This document shows, in pieces, positions 1 through 6,501 of a DNA stretch of 9,487 nucleotides. Numbering within the stretch: position 1 is the first letter of the stretch; the number at the start of each line of letters is the position of its first letter. The notes below the pieces were generated by a model. It searched no databases. It saw only the letters and a list, made by a program, of their open reading frames with translations, and was not told the origin of the DNA. This DNA comes from a bacterium (lineage in GTDB: Bacteria; Zhuqueibacterota; Zhuqueibacteria; Residuimicrobiales; Residuimicrobiaceae). The position numbers were made by a program, and so were the translations under genes. Where the stretch lies: the NCBI GenBank assembly GCA_012523655.1, contig JAAYTV010000129.1:1-9487 (forward strand). Reading direction: 5' to 3'.

Positions 1-65
1 CCAGCGCCGCCGTTGTTCTTTTCACCTTTCGGCACAGGAACTCGAACTCTTTCGCAAAGCGATCC

Positions 66-1583
66 ATGATCAAGAGAATCATCTTCGTTCTAGCTTTGTG
101 GTTGTTGCAGGCGGCCACGGGCCAGACGCTGCGACCTACCCACTGGTCCGATGCCTATATCCGTTTTCTGCAAACACGGGGATACCTCTGGCAGCTTTCT
201 CCTTTAAGCCGGCCGTTGACAGCGGAGGATTTACAAAAGGCGTTAAGCAACGACTTGACCAGCCCCACGCAGGCGTCAGCTGTGGCGTATGAACGCAGTC
301 TATATCTGAACACCTGCCTGCAGCACGAAGGGCTGCAGACCGGATCCCTGCTGATCGGCGCCCAGGTTGACGAGCGCTATGTGGATGATCGATCGGACAA
401 ATATTACGCGGGAGTGCATCGGTTGCATCTGGGCGTCCAACTCAGGCCGTGGCTGCAGTTGTACAACGTGATGGTCGCTGATTCGCGGCTGGACAATCAG
501 CCCGATTATCTCGGCATTCAACAGAACGGTTTCGCCGGATACACCGAACAGGCCTTTCTGCGCCTGTACCGGGATGGAATGGAGTTCAAGATCGGTCGGG
601 ATTTTCTTCGGTTGGGGCCGGGGCGGGACGCCGCGCTGTTCATCTCCGATCGATCACGGCCGCTGGACCAGGTGATGCTGTCTTATCGTCATCGGTTCTT
701 TGAATACCAGTTCTTCGCCGCCACGCTGGACCCGGGCCGCTATGCGGTGGCAGGAGCAGCCGGCCGGCAAAACCGCTATCTATCCGGCCATCGCCTCGAG
801 GTTCAGCCGTGGCGGTTTCTCTCTGTCGCGGTGCAGGAGGCGGTGATCTATGGCGGGCCGGAGACCGGGGTGAGTTTGGCCTACTGCAATCCCTTCGCTT
901 TTTTTCATGCTGAGCAGATGAACGGCCCTGATCCTGCCAACACCATGGGCAGTGTGCAGATGGCGGTCAAGCCGGCGCGCAATTGGTTCTTTTATGCCGA
1001 CCTGCTCATTGATGATCTGCAAGTGGAAAATTCCGGCCCAGGCGACCAGGAACCGGCTGAATGGGGCTATCTGCTGGGCGTAGACTGGTCGGATCCGTTT
1101 TGGCTCAGGGGGTTGGATCTGTTCGCCGAGTACACCGCCGTTGCTAATCGCACCTACAACACCGTGAACCCCTGGGAAAAATGGCAGCATCGCCGTCTTC
1201 CTCTGGGCCATTTCCTGGGCAACGACTTTACCCGGCTGTTGGCCGGGCTGTCTTATTGGCCGGTCTCTGCCTGGCAGGCCTCGATCACCTATGAACACCG
1301 GCAAAAGGGCGAGGGACGCATTGAAGCGGAATTCGATGAACCGTGGCTTGATCTTCCGAATGGTGAAAACTATTATGAACCATTTCCTTTTGGCGTCGTT
1401 GAATCTTTGGGTCTGCTGACTCTTGACCTGCGCTGGCAGCCCCGGTGGGGCGCCCGTGTGTTCGCAAACGCCTGTTACACAAGCGCGGCCAACTGGCGCC
1501 ATCAGTCCGGAGCCGGACGATCTTTCTGGCAAGGCCAGGCCGGTATTTCTCTGGATCTTTATAAACCAATCAGGTTACCGTAA
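66..1583 (+). CDS. Wzi-family capsule assembly outer-membrane protein
   Basis: The 505-residue product begins with a signal peptide: basic MIKR, a hydrophobic core to about residue 17, and likely cleavage near residue 19-20. The rest alternates aromatic and hydrophobic residues with short polar turns, as expected of an outer-membrane beta-barrel. The stretch at residues 172-202 (MEFKIGRD, then LGPGRDAALFISD, then RPLDQ) and the later CNPFAFFHAEQ segment near 274-284 resemble the Wzi capsule-assembly family (Caps_assemb_Wzi). Members are usually about 450-550 residues long. E. coli Wzi helps anchor capsule polysaccharide at the cell surface; a similar role here is inferred from family resemblance and from the sugar-nucleotide genes that follow. 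The ATG at 66 is the first in-frame start within the window and gives a good signal peptide, although its ribosome binding site is weak. The C-terminus (LYKPIRLP) lacks the usual terminal aromatic residue of barrel proteins. The barrel and export call is firm; the Wzi family call is moderate. Confidence 0.72.
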   Translation: MIKRIIFVLALWLLQAATGQTLRPTHWSDAYIRFLQTRGYLWQLSPLSRPLTAEDLQKALSNDLTSPTQASAVAYERSLYLNTCLQHEGLQTGSLLIGAQVDERYVDDRSDKYYAGVHRLHLGVQLRPWLQLYNVMVADSRLDNQPDYLGIQQNGFAGYTEQAFLRLYRDGMEFKIGRDFLRLGPGRDAALFISDRSRPLDQVMLSYRHRFFEYQFFAATLDPGRYAVAGAAGRQNRYLSGHRLEVQPWRFLSVAVQEAVIYGGPETGVSLAYCNPFAFFHAEQMNGPDPANTMGSVQMAVKPARNWFFYADLLIDDLQVENSGPGDQEPAEWGYLLGVDWSDPFWLRGLDLFAEYTAVANRTYNTVNPWEKWQHRRLPLGHFLGNDFTRLLAGLSYWPVSAWQASITYEHRQKGEGRIEAEFDEPWLDLPNGENYYEPFPFGVVESLGLLTLDLRWQPRWGARVFANACYTSAANWRHQSGAGRSFWQGQAGISLDLYKPIRLP

Positions 1584-1592
1584 CAGTAACCT
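1572..1592 (+). repeat. 7-bp hairpin across the stop codon of the Wzi-like gene
   Basis: AGGTTAC (1572-1578) and GTAACCT (1586-1592) are perfect reverse complements separated by 7 bases, and the TAA stop (1581-1583) sits in the loop. A third GTAAC half-site at 1580-1584 can pair with the left arm instead, giving GTTAC-C-GTAAC. No T-tract follows, so it is not a typical intrinsic terminator. It could be a stability or processing element between the first and second genes, or chance. Confidence 0.4.
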
Positions 1593-1616
1593 CTTCATTC
1601 AGAAACAGGAGGGCTT

Positions 1617-2624
1617 ATGATCAATGTGGGTGTGATCGGCGTTGGCTATTGGGGCCCCAACATCATCCGTAATTTCGACGGTTTTGAAGGGGCCAACATG
1701 ATGATATGTTCGGATCTGCGGCCCGAGCGGCTGGCCTTTATCCGAAAAAAATTTCCCACCATTCAGATCACGCCTGACTATAGCGAGATCATCCATTCTT
1801 CGTCCATCGATGCAGTGGCCGTCTGCACCCCGGTGTTCACGCACCACGAGATCGCCAAAGCGGCGCTGCAAGCGGGCAAGCATGTGTTGCTGGAGAAACC
1901 GATGACCTCCACCTCGGCGCAGGCAGAGGAACTGGTGGAGCTGGCCGAAAAGAAAAAACTGACGCTGATGCTGGATCACACCTTCATCTACACCGGCGCC
2001 GTGCGATTGATTAAAAAATATCTCGATGCGGGTGAAATCGGCGATGTCTATTATTTCGACTCTGTGCGCATCAACCTCGGCCTGTTCCAACACGACGTCA
2101 ACGTCATCTGGGATCTGGCGCCGCACGATATCGCTATTATGGATTTTCTCCTCAATCGCAAAGCGGAAGCGGTCGTGGCCACCGGCTCGGACCACGTCGG
2201 CCAGGGCCTGGAGGATGTGGCCTATCTGACCGTCTACTTTCCAGAGAATCTGATCGCCCACATCCATGTGAACTGGCTGTCCCCGGTCAAACTCCGCCAG
2301 ACCATCATCGCCGGCTCGAAAAAGATGATTGTGTGGGACGACAATCTGCCGCAGGACAAGATCAAGATCTATGACGCCGGCATCACCGTCAACCGCTCCA
2401 AGGATGAGATCTACGACACGCTGATTCAATACCGCACCGGCGATATGTTTGCCCCCAAGGTGCCGTTGACTGAAGCATTGTCCGCCGAGGTAGCCCACTT
2501 TGTCGAGTGTATTGAAAAGGGCGTAAACCCGTTGACCAACGGTCAGGCTGGCGTGAACATGGTGCGCATCCTCGAGGCATCGGAGAAATCCATCAAAGCG
2601 CGCGGTAAGGAGATCAAGCTGTAG
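1617..2624 (+). CDS. Gfo/Idh/MocA-family sugar-nucleotide dehydrogenase (WbpB-like)
   Basis: A 335-residue NAD(P)-dependent oxidoreductase, the normal length for this family. The N-terminal Rossmann fold shows GVGYWG (residues 8-13) and an acidic residue at the end of the second strand (D33), which favours NAD. The family EKP motif is at 93-95, with K94 the expected catalytic lysine, and DLAPHDI at 166-172 supplies the conserved histidine H170. The GxGYWGPN start and HDI motif are typical of members that oxidise the 3-position of UDP-GlcNAc or UDP-GlcNAc-uronate (WbpB/WlbA type) before amination. It would act in the cytoplasm on a nucleotide sugar; the exact substrate is inferred. The start is fixed by AGGAGGG at 1607-1613, three bases before the ATG. 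The gene lies 33 bp after the Wzi-like gene and 59 bp before the thymidylyltransferase, in an apparent operon. A myo-inositol or other sugar dehydrogenase is possible but less likely in this setting. Confidence 0.88.
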   Translation: MINVGVIGVGYWGPNIIRNFDGFEGANMMICSDLRPERLAFIRKKFPTIQITPDYSEIIHSSSIDAVAVCTPVFTHHEIAKAALQAGKHVLLEKPMTSTSAQAEELVELAEKKKLTLMLDHTFIYTGAVRLIKKYLDAGEIGDVYYFDSVRINLGLFQHDVNVIWDLAPHDIAIMDFLLNRKAEAVVATGSDHVGQGLEDVAYLTVYFPENLIAHIHVNWLSPVKLRQTIIAGSKKMIVWDDNLPQDKIKIYDAGITVNRSKDEIYDTLIQYRTGDMFAPKVPLTEALSAEVAHFVECIEKGVNPLTNGQAGVNMVRILEASEKSIKARGKEIKL

Positions 2625-2683
2625 TTTTCGGCTTTTTAAATATTTCATAACCGTATTTTTTCCATCCTTTATAGGAGAATTTT

Positions 2684-3586
2684 GTGAAAGGCATCATTTT
2701 GGCCGGCGGCGCAGGCACCCGGTTGTATCCCATCACTCGGGTGGTCAGCAAGCAGCTGCTGCCGATCTATGACAAGCCGATGATCTATTATCCCCTCTCG
2801 GTGCTGATGTTGGCCGGCATCCAGGAGGTGCTGATCATTTCGACGCCGGAGGATCTTCCCCGGTTTGAGCAGCTGCTGGGCGATGGTTCGCAGTTCGGTT
2901 TAATCCTCAGCTATCAGGTGCAGGAGGCGCCGAACGGATTGGCTGAGGCGTTCATCCTTGGTGAATCTTTTATCGGAAAAGAGCCGGTCTGTCTGATCCT
3001 GGGCGATAATATTTTTTACGGCCAGCACTTTCGCGGCCTGCTGGAAGAATCGGTTCGTCATATCGAAGCGAATGGGGGAGGGCTGGTTTTCGGCTATCTG
3101 GTGCGCGATCCGGAGCGCTATGGCGTGGTCGAGTTCGATGATGCCGGCAGGGTGCTCAGCATCGAAGAAAAACCCAAGACGCCGAAAAGCAATTATGCGG
3201 TGGTGGGCTTGTACTTTTTCGACAACCGCGTGATCGAGGTGGCCAAAACGATCAAACCGTCTGCGCGCGGTGAGCTGGAAATAACCGATGTCAACCGGGT
3301 CTATCTACAAAACCAGCAATTGGCGGTGCGCTTGCTCGGCCGCGGCTTCGCCTGGCTTGACACCGGTACCTATGAAAGCCTTTTGGACGCCGCCAGCTTT
3401 GTTAAAACCATTCAGGACCGGCAGGGATTCAAGATCGCCTGTCTCGAAGAGATCGCTTTCGGCAAAGGATGGATTACCGCCGGCCAGCTGCAGGAACAGG
3501 CGCGGCTCAACCGTAAAAACGAATATGGTCAATATCTCTCCAGCCTGGCCAAAGAAAAAATAACCCCCTTTCCGGGCGGCAGATGA
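2684..3586 (+). CDS. rfbA: Glucose-1-phosphate thymidylyltransferase (RmlA/RfbA type)
   Basis: This 300-residue enzyme makes dTDP-glucose from dTTP and glucose-1-phosphate, the first step to dTDP-rhamnose and many dTDP-deoxy-amino sugars. All the RmlA landmarks are present: the nucleotide-binding loop LAGGAGTRLYPIT (6-18), SKQLLPIYDKPMIYYPLS (22-39), the metal-binding LGDNIFYG (106-113, D108), EEKPxxPKSNYAVVGLYFFD (161-180), GELEITDVN (196-204) and WLDTGTYESLLDA (224-236, D226). Length is full for the family and no key residue is missing. It starts with GTG, preceded by AGGAG at 2673-2677 with a six-base spacer; the canonical MKGIILAGG start confirms the choice. The 59-bp gap before it is T-rich and might hold a weak internal promoter, but I cannot define one. 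The downstream partners of the dTDP pathway (RmlB, C, D or the aminotransferase branch) are not in the window. Confidence 0.95.
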   Translation: MKGIILAGGAGTRLYPITRVVSKQLLPIYDKPMIYYPLSVLMLAGIQEVLIISTPEDLPRFEQLLGDGSQFGLILSYQVQEAPNGLAEAFILGESFIGKEPVCLILGDNIFYGQHFRGLLEESVRHIEANGGGLVFGYLVRDPERYGVVEFDDAGRVLSIEEKPKTPKSNYAVVGLYFFDNRVIEVAKTIKPSARGELEITDVNRVYLQNQQLAVRLLGRGFAWLDTGTYESLLDAASFVKTIQDRQGFKIACLEEIAFGKGWITAGQLQEQARLNRKNEYGQYLSSLAKEKITPFPGGR

Positions 3587-3596
3587 ACAGTGCGAT

Positions 3597-3654
3597 GTAG
3601 GGACGCCGGAGCTCACGAGAGTGAATCCTGCGCTCCATTCTGAGCCCGACCTAC
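3597..3654 (+). repeat. Nested inverted repeats between the thymidylyltransferase and acetyltransferase genes
   Basis: Three pairs of complementary arms are nested in order: GTAGG (3597-3601) with CCTAC (3650-3654), GGAGC (3608-3612) with GCTCC (3632-3636), and TCAC (3613-3616) with GTGA (3621-3624) closing a GAGA loop, which is a GNRA tetraloop in RNA. The arrangement could fold most of the 87-base gap into one long, bulged hairpin ending just before the next ribosome binding site. No T-tract follows, so a terminator is unlikely. Its function is unknown; an mRNA processing or translation-control element is possible. Confidence 0.45.
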
Positions 3655-3661
3655 TTAACGC

Positions 3662-3666
3662 AGGAG
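3662..3666 (+). promoter_or_regulatory. Ribosome binding site that decides the acetyltransferase start
   Basis: AGGAG lies one base before an ATG at 3668 but seven bases before a second in-frame ATG at 3674. The usual spacing is about 5-9 bases, so the second ATG is the better start. Confidence 0.7.
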
Positions 3667-3673
3667 AATGAGT

Positions 3674-4156
3674 ATGCAATTCGTCAGTATTGCGGATTCG
3701 GTGAAATTGGGCAAAGACGTCAAGATTTTCAACTTTGTCAATTTGTACGGCTGCGAGATCGGCGACGGAACAAAGATCGGCACTTTTGTCGAAATTCAAA
3801 AGGGCGCCACCATCGGCAAGAACTGTAAAATTTCCAGCCACACCTTTATCTGTGAGGGCGTGCACATCGAGGACCATTGTTTCATTGGTCACAACGTCAC
3901 CTTCATTAATGATAAATACCCCCGCGCCACGACCGGCGACGGGTCGCTGCAGACCGAGGCGGACTGGATCTGTGAGCCCACTTTTGTCAAAAGGGGCGCT
4001 TCCATCGGTTCCAGTGTTACGATCCTCTGCGGTCTGACCATCGGTGAAAACGCCATCGTCGGCGCCGGCAGTGTGGTTACCAAAGATGTTCCACCCAACT
4101 CCGTGGTGGCCGGAAATCCTGCGCGGGTACTACGTAAACTAGAGGACAAGAAATGA
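3674..4156 (+). CDS. Hexapeptide-repeat sugar N-acetyltransferase (WbpD/FdtC-like)
   Basis: A 160-residue acyltransferase of the left-handed beta-helix class, trimeric in known relatives. The hexapeptide rhythm runs almost throughout: IADSVKLGKDVKI, CEIGDGTKIGTFVEI, ATIGKNCKI, then ASIGSSVTI and LTIGENAIVGAGSVVTKDVPPNSVVAGNPAR near the end. The signature FIGHNVTFINDKYPRA (residues 70-85) is typical of enzymes that N-acetylate a 3-amino group on a nucleotide sugar, such as WbpD/WlbB (UDP-linked uronate) and FdtC/QdtC (dTDP-linked 3-amino-3,6-dideoxyhexose). Acetyl-CoA is the expected donor. Sequence alone does not tell which nucleotide sugar is used. The ATG at 3674 is chosen over 3668 because of ribosome binding site spacing; the choice alters only two residues. 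Its stop overlaps the next start (ATGA), so the two are probably translationally coupled. Confidence 0.88.
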   Translation: MQFVSIADSVKLGKDVKIFNFVNLYGCEIGDGTKIGTFVEIQKGATIGKNCKISSHTFICEGVHIEDHCFIGHNVTFINDKYPRATTGDGSLQTEADWICEPTFVKRGASIGSSVTILCGLTIGENAIVGAGSVVTKDVPPNSVVAGNPARVLRKLEDKK

Positions 4157-6381
4157 TAAACAGACTGGCCAGAATGGGGATGGGGATGGGGTTGCTGGTC
4201 ACCCGCCTGCTTTCAGCACAATCCGTGCCGACCACGACGCTTCCAGCACTCTCCGTTCCGTTCTGGCACGACCGGGTGGAACAGGTGTGTACAGTGTACA
4301 CTCTGGATTGCCGGTTCTCCAGCCGCGACACCGTGCTGTTCAGCAGAAAATGCCGAGGCCTGAGCGTCGTTGCGGTGGATTCGCTGGGCCCTGCTGAACT
4401 GGCCTGCGGCATCGCCCTCGACTCGACATTTGGCGATTATGGCGTGCATGAACTGCTGGTCGTGGATCACAGCGGCAAGAAAAAGCTGGCGATGCAGCTG
4501 GAGATCCGGCTGGCGCAGATGCCGACCGTTGATTACGTCACCGTCTATCAGAGCGGCCAGATACGCCGCGATACTCTACGACTGGCGTCCAGCGGACGCA
4601 CCATGGCCTCCATAACAGTCTGCGGAAAGGCCCTGCTATCGACCAGCACCATCGATTTTGACGATTCGGCGATCAAAGTGATGAACGATCCGGCCCGTCG
4701 TATGATCTACAGTCCCGACAGTCTGCGCTTCGCCCTGGAGGTGGAAGGCCGCAGCGTCGATCTAGGACCGCATACCTTTCGGCTGCAGAGTCCCTATGGC
4801 CCGGATGGATTCGGCGCCCTGGCGTTCACCAGCGATCAGGGCCCTAAAATAACCGGCGTAATGCCGACGATTCAGGCGGACAGCCGTGAGCGCAAGGTGC
4901 GGCTCAGTGGACAGAATTTTTATAAAGGACTGCGCGCCGGTCTGACGCCGGATGAAGGCAATGTATCGGTTGAAGCCATCACAGCCAATTATCTCGATCT
5001 CACGGTCTCCCTGCCTGCTCTGGATAAGGACCAACTGTATCGGCTGGTTGTCGTCAATGCCGACGGTCAGGCGGACACCTCCAATTTTTTCATCGGTCAG
5101 GCCATGCCCCTGTCCGCAGCGCGGGTGCAGCGCGTTGATGACGGGCTGTTGTTCCTTGACCGCAAAACTCGCTTGGTGATCACAGTGGATGTAACCGGCA
5201 AACGGCGTTTGTACCGCCAACGCTCCTACGAGATGAACATCGAATCCAACCGTTTCCCGGTGACCCAGGTCATCGATGACAGCACCTGTGAGGTGGAACT
5301 GCTCTTACAAGACAAACCGGAAAAGACTTTTCTTGACCGCCGGACCTTCACCCTCAGCGAAGCCGGCAGCGCTCCATCCTGGAAAGGCGTGCTTCAGGTG
5401 CAGCAGCCGCCGGTGATCACCTTCGTCTCTCCTCAGAGGGTCTTGCATACGCTGGATACTTTGAACCTGGTGATCAAAGGCAGTCGGTTGGCAAAGGTTG
5501 ATTTGAATCTGGATGAAGCAGAGGTCGTGTTCAAAGTGATAGAGAAACGCGACGATCTTATTCGAGCGCAGGTCATCAGCAGCCGGTTGGCAGCCTCCGG
5601 GGTGTATCCGATCGAAGCGCGTATCTCCGGCATCCCTTTTCGTCTTGAGGATTTCACTTTGACCGTCCAGCCCTGGCAGCCCTTTTCCTCCTTTGCCCGC
5701 TTGGAGGTTTATTCCCACCGCGGCGATTTGATCCACACCGGCTGGACCCGCACGGTGCGGCCGGTGAACACCGATGATGGGATTCGCGTGACCCTGATGC
5801 CCGATTCTTTGCCGGCCAATTCCGGTGTGCAGAAAGTGGAGATCATTGCGGTGCTGCTAGATTCAGCCAACATTGTCCGTTCGGAATCCATGGATAAGCG
5901 ATACTTCAACCTGGAGCCGGGCCAGGAGCGAACGACCTGGCAATGGCGGCCGCGGATTCGCGCGCGATCAGGCGAAAGCATCGAGCTGATTGTCCGCAAT
6001 CCCGGCGATCAGAACCGACTGATGCAATCTTTTATCGTCAAGCGGCGGTGGTACGAGGCCTTTCAACCGTCCACCTCGTTCATCCTGTTTAAGATACCGT
6101 TCGAGGGAGAGGCGACCACGACGATCCTGAGTTCCATCGGCATCGGTATGTCCTATCAACCGTTGTGGATGCAAAAGTTTATGAGCGTGGACTTTTCGTT
6201 CATCCTGGGCAATGTGAATTCGAGCAACGACGATTACTCTCTCCAGACCGGCCTGGGCGCGAGTCTGATATTCTGGAATTATTTGCAGGTGGGATTGGGC
6301 GTGGATTTTAACGGCCACAAGAGCAATCCGACGTTTTTGTTCATCGGATCCCGTTTCAAATTGCCGTCTTTGTGGAAGTAG
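4153..6381 (+). CDS. Exported multi-domain beta protein with barrel-like C-terminus, unassigned
   Basis: I do not recognise this 742-residue protein. A signal peptide is visible: MINRLAR, a hydrophobic stretch to about residue 20, and probable cleavage near 23-24. The body is beta-rich. Two segments look like IPT/TIG or similar Ig-like folds: about 231-315 (PKITGVMP, then VRLSGQNF, ending LVVVNADGQADTSNFFI) and about 419-506 (PPVITFVSP, then LVIKGSRL, ending in a short FTLTV strand). A less clear beta module lies between them. From about 633 to the end, alternating hydrophobic/aromatic and glycine-rich strands (such as TTILSSIGIGMSYQPL and YLQVGLGVDFN) suggest an outer-membrane barrel or barrel-like region of five or six strands. 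Four cysteines lie at residues 46-85. The start overlaps the acetyltransferase stop by 4 bp, with AGAGGA six bases upstream, so it is co-expressed with sugar-nucleotide enzymes. A periplasmic or outer-membrane role in polysaccharide export or retention is inference only. Confidence 0.85.
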   Translation: MINRLARMGMGMGLLVTRLLSAQSVPTTTLPALSVPFWHDRVEQVCTVYTLDCRFSSRDTVLFSRKCRGLSVVAVDSLGPAELACGIALDSTFGDYGVHELLVVDHSGKKKLAMQLEIRLAQMPTVDYVTVYQSGQIRRDTLRLASSGRTMASITVCGKALLSTSTIDFDDSAIKVMNDPARRMIYSPDSLRFALEVEGRSVDLGPHTFRLQSPYGPDGFGALAFTSDQGPKITGVMPTIQADSRERKVRLSGQNFYKGLRAGLTPDEGNVSVEAITANYLDLTVSLPALDKDQLYRLVVVNADGQADTSNFFIGQAMPLSAARVQRVDDGLLFLDRKTRLVITVDVTGKRRLYRQRSYEMNIESNRFPVTQVIDDSTCEVELLLQDKPEKTFLDRRTFTLSEAGSAPSWKGVLQVQQPPVITFVSPQRVLHTLDTLNLVIKGSRLAKVDLNLDEAEVVFKVIEKRDDLIRAQVISSRLAASGVYPIEARISGIPFRLEDFTLTVQPWQPFSSFARLEVYSHRGDLIHTGWTRTVRPVNTDDGIRVTLMPDSLPANSGVQKVEIIAVLLDSANIVRSESMDKRYFNLEPGQERTTWQWRPRIRARSGESIELIVRNPGDQNRLMQSFIVKRRWYEAFQPSTSFILFKIPFEGEATTTILSSIGIGMSYQPLWMQKFMSVDFSFILGNVNSSNDDYSLQTGLGASLIFWNYLQVGLGVDFNGHKSNPTFLFIGSRFKLPSLWK
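4174..4191 (+). repeat. Three tandem ATGGGG hexamers in a signal-peptide region
   Basis: Three perfect copies of ATGGGG encode Met-Gly-Met-Gly-Met-Gly at residues 8-13 of the unassigned exported protein. Gain or loss of a unit would keep the frame and change only the length of the hydrophobic signal segment. Each unit also carries an in-frame ATG. Confidence 0.7.
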
Positions 6382-6383
6382 AA

Positions 6384-6415
6384 TCAGCGGCGGCGTATAT
6401 TCTCGCTGCCGCTGA
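6384..6415. terminator. Strong hairpin between convergent genes, possible two-way terminator
   Basis: TCAGCGGC (6384-6391) pairs perfectly with GCCGCTGA (6408-6415). The stem continues inward through a G-T wobble and GCG/CGC to give 12 base pairs (6384-6395 with 6404-6415) around an 8-base loop. It begins two bases after the stop of the unassigned + strand gene and lies downstream of the LhgO stop on the - strand. That position suits transcription termination in both directions. Neither side has a clear T-tract, so it may be a non-canonical or factor-assisted terminator, or a 3'-end stabiliser. A run of six T at 6505-6510 lies about 90 bases further on and has only a 4-bp stem before it. Confidence 0.5.
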
Positions 6416-6501
6416 AACGGGCAGAACTCCCAGGCTTGACCGGCCCGAGTGCGAGCGACTGAACCGCGGCCGACGTGCACACGCTCGAGAACGGCGTTAC
6501 G

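Noticed and set aside
1..65. Possible 3' end of an upstream gene; all three + frames are open here, one ending in a TGA that overlaps the ATG at 66, another running on to 292.
   Set aside because: Only about 22 codons are available before the Wzi-like gene and none gives a recognisable protein, so no frame can be preferred.
780..1532. Open - strand frame of 250 codons within the Wzi-like gene.
   Set aside because: It is antisense to a coherent barrel protein with a signal peptide, and its own translation is rich in Arg/Pro/Gln with no domain.
1599..2648. Open - strand frame of 349 codons lying wholly antisense to the WbpB-like dehydrogenase gene.
   Set aside because: The + strand gene has clear family motifs and a strong ribosome binding site. 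The antisense product has no recognisable domain and its length is explained by codon bias of the sense gene.
2625..2683. T-rich gap with the palindrome AAATATTT (2638-2645), considered as terminator or internal promoter.
   Set aside because: No stem of useful strength precedes the T runs, and no pair of promoter boxes with correct spacing was convincing.
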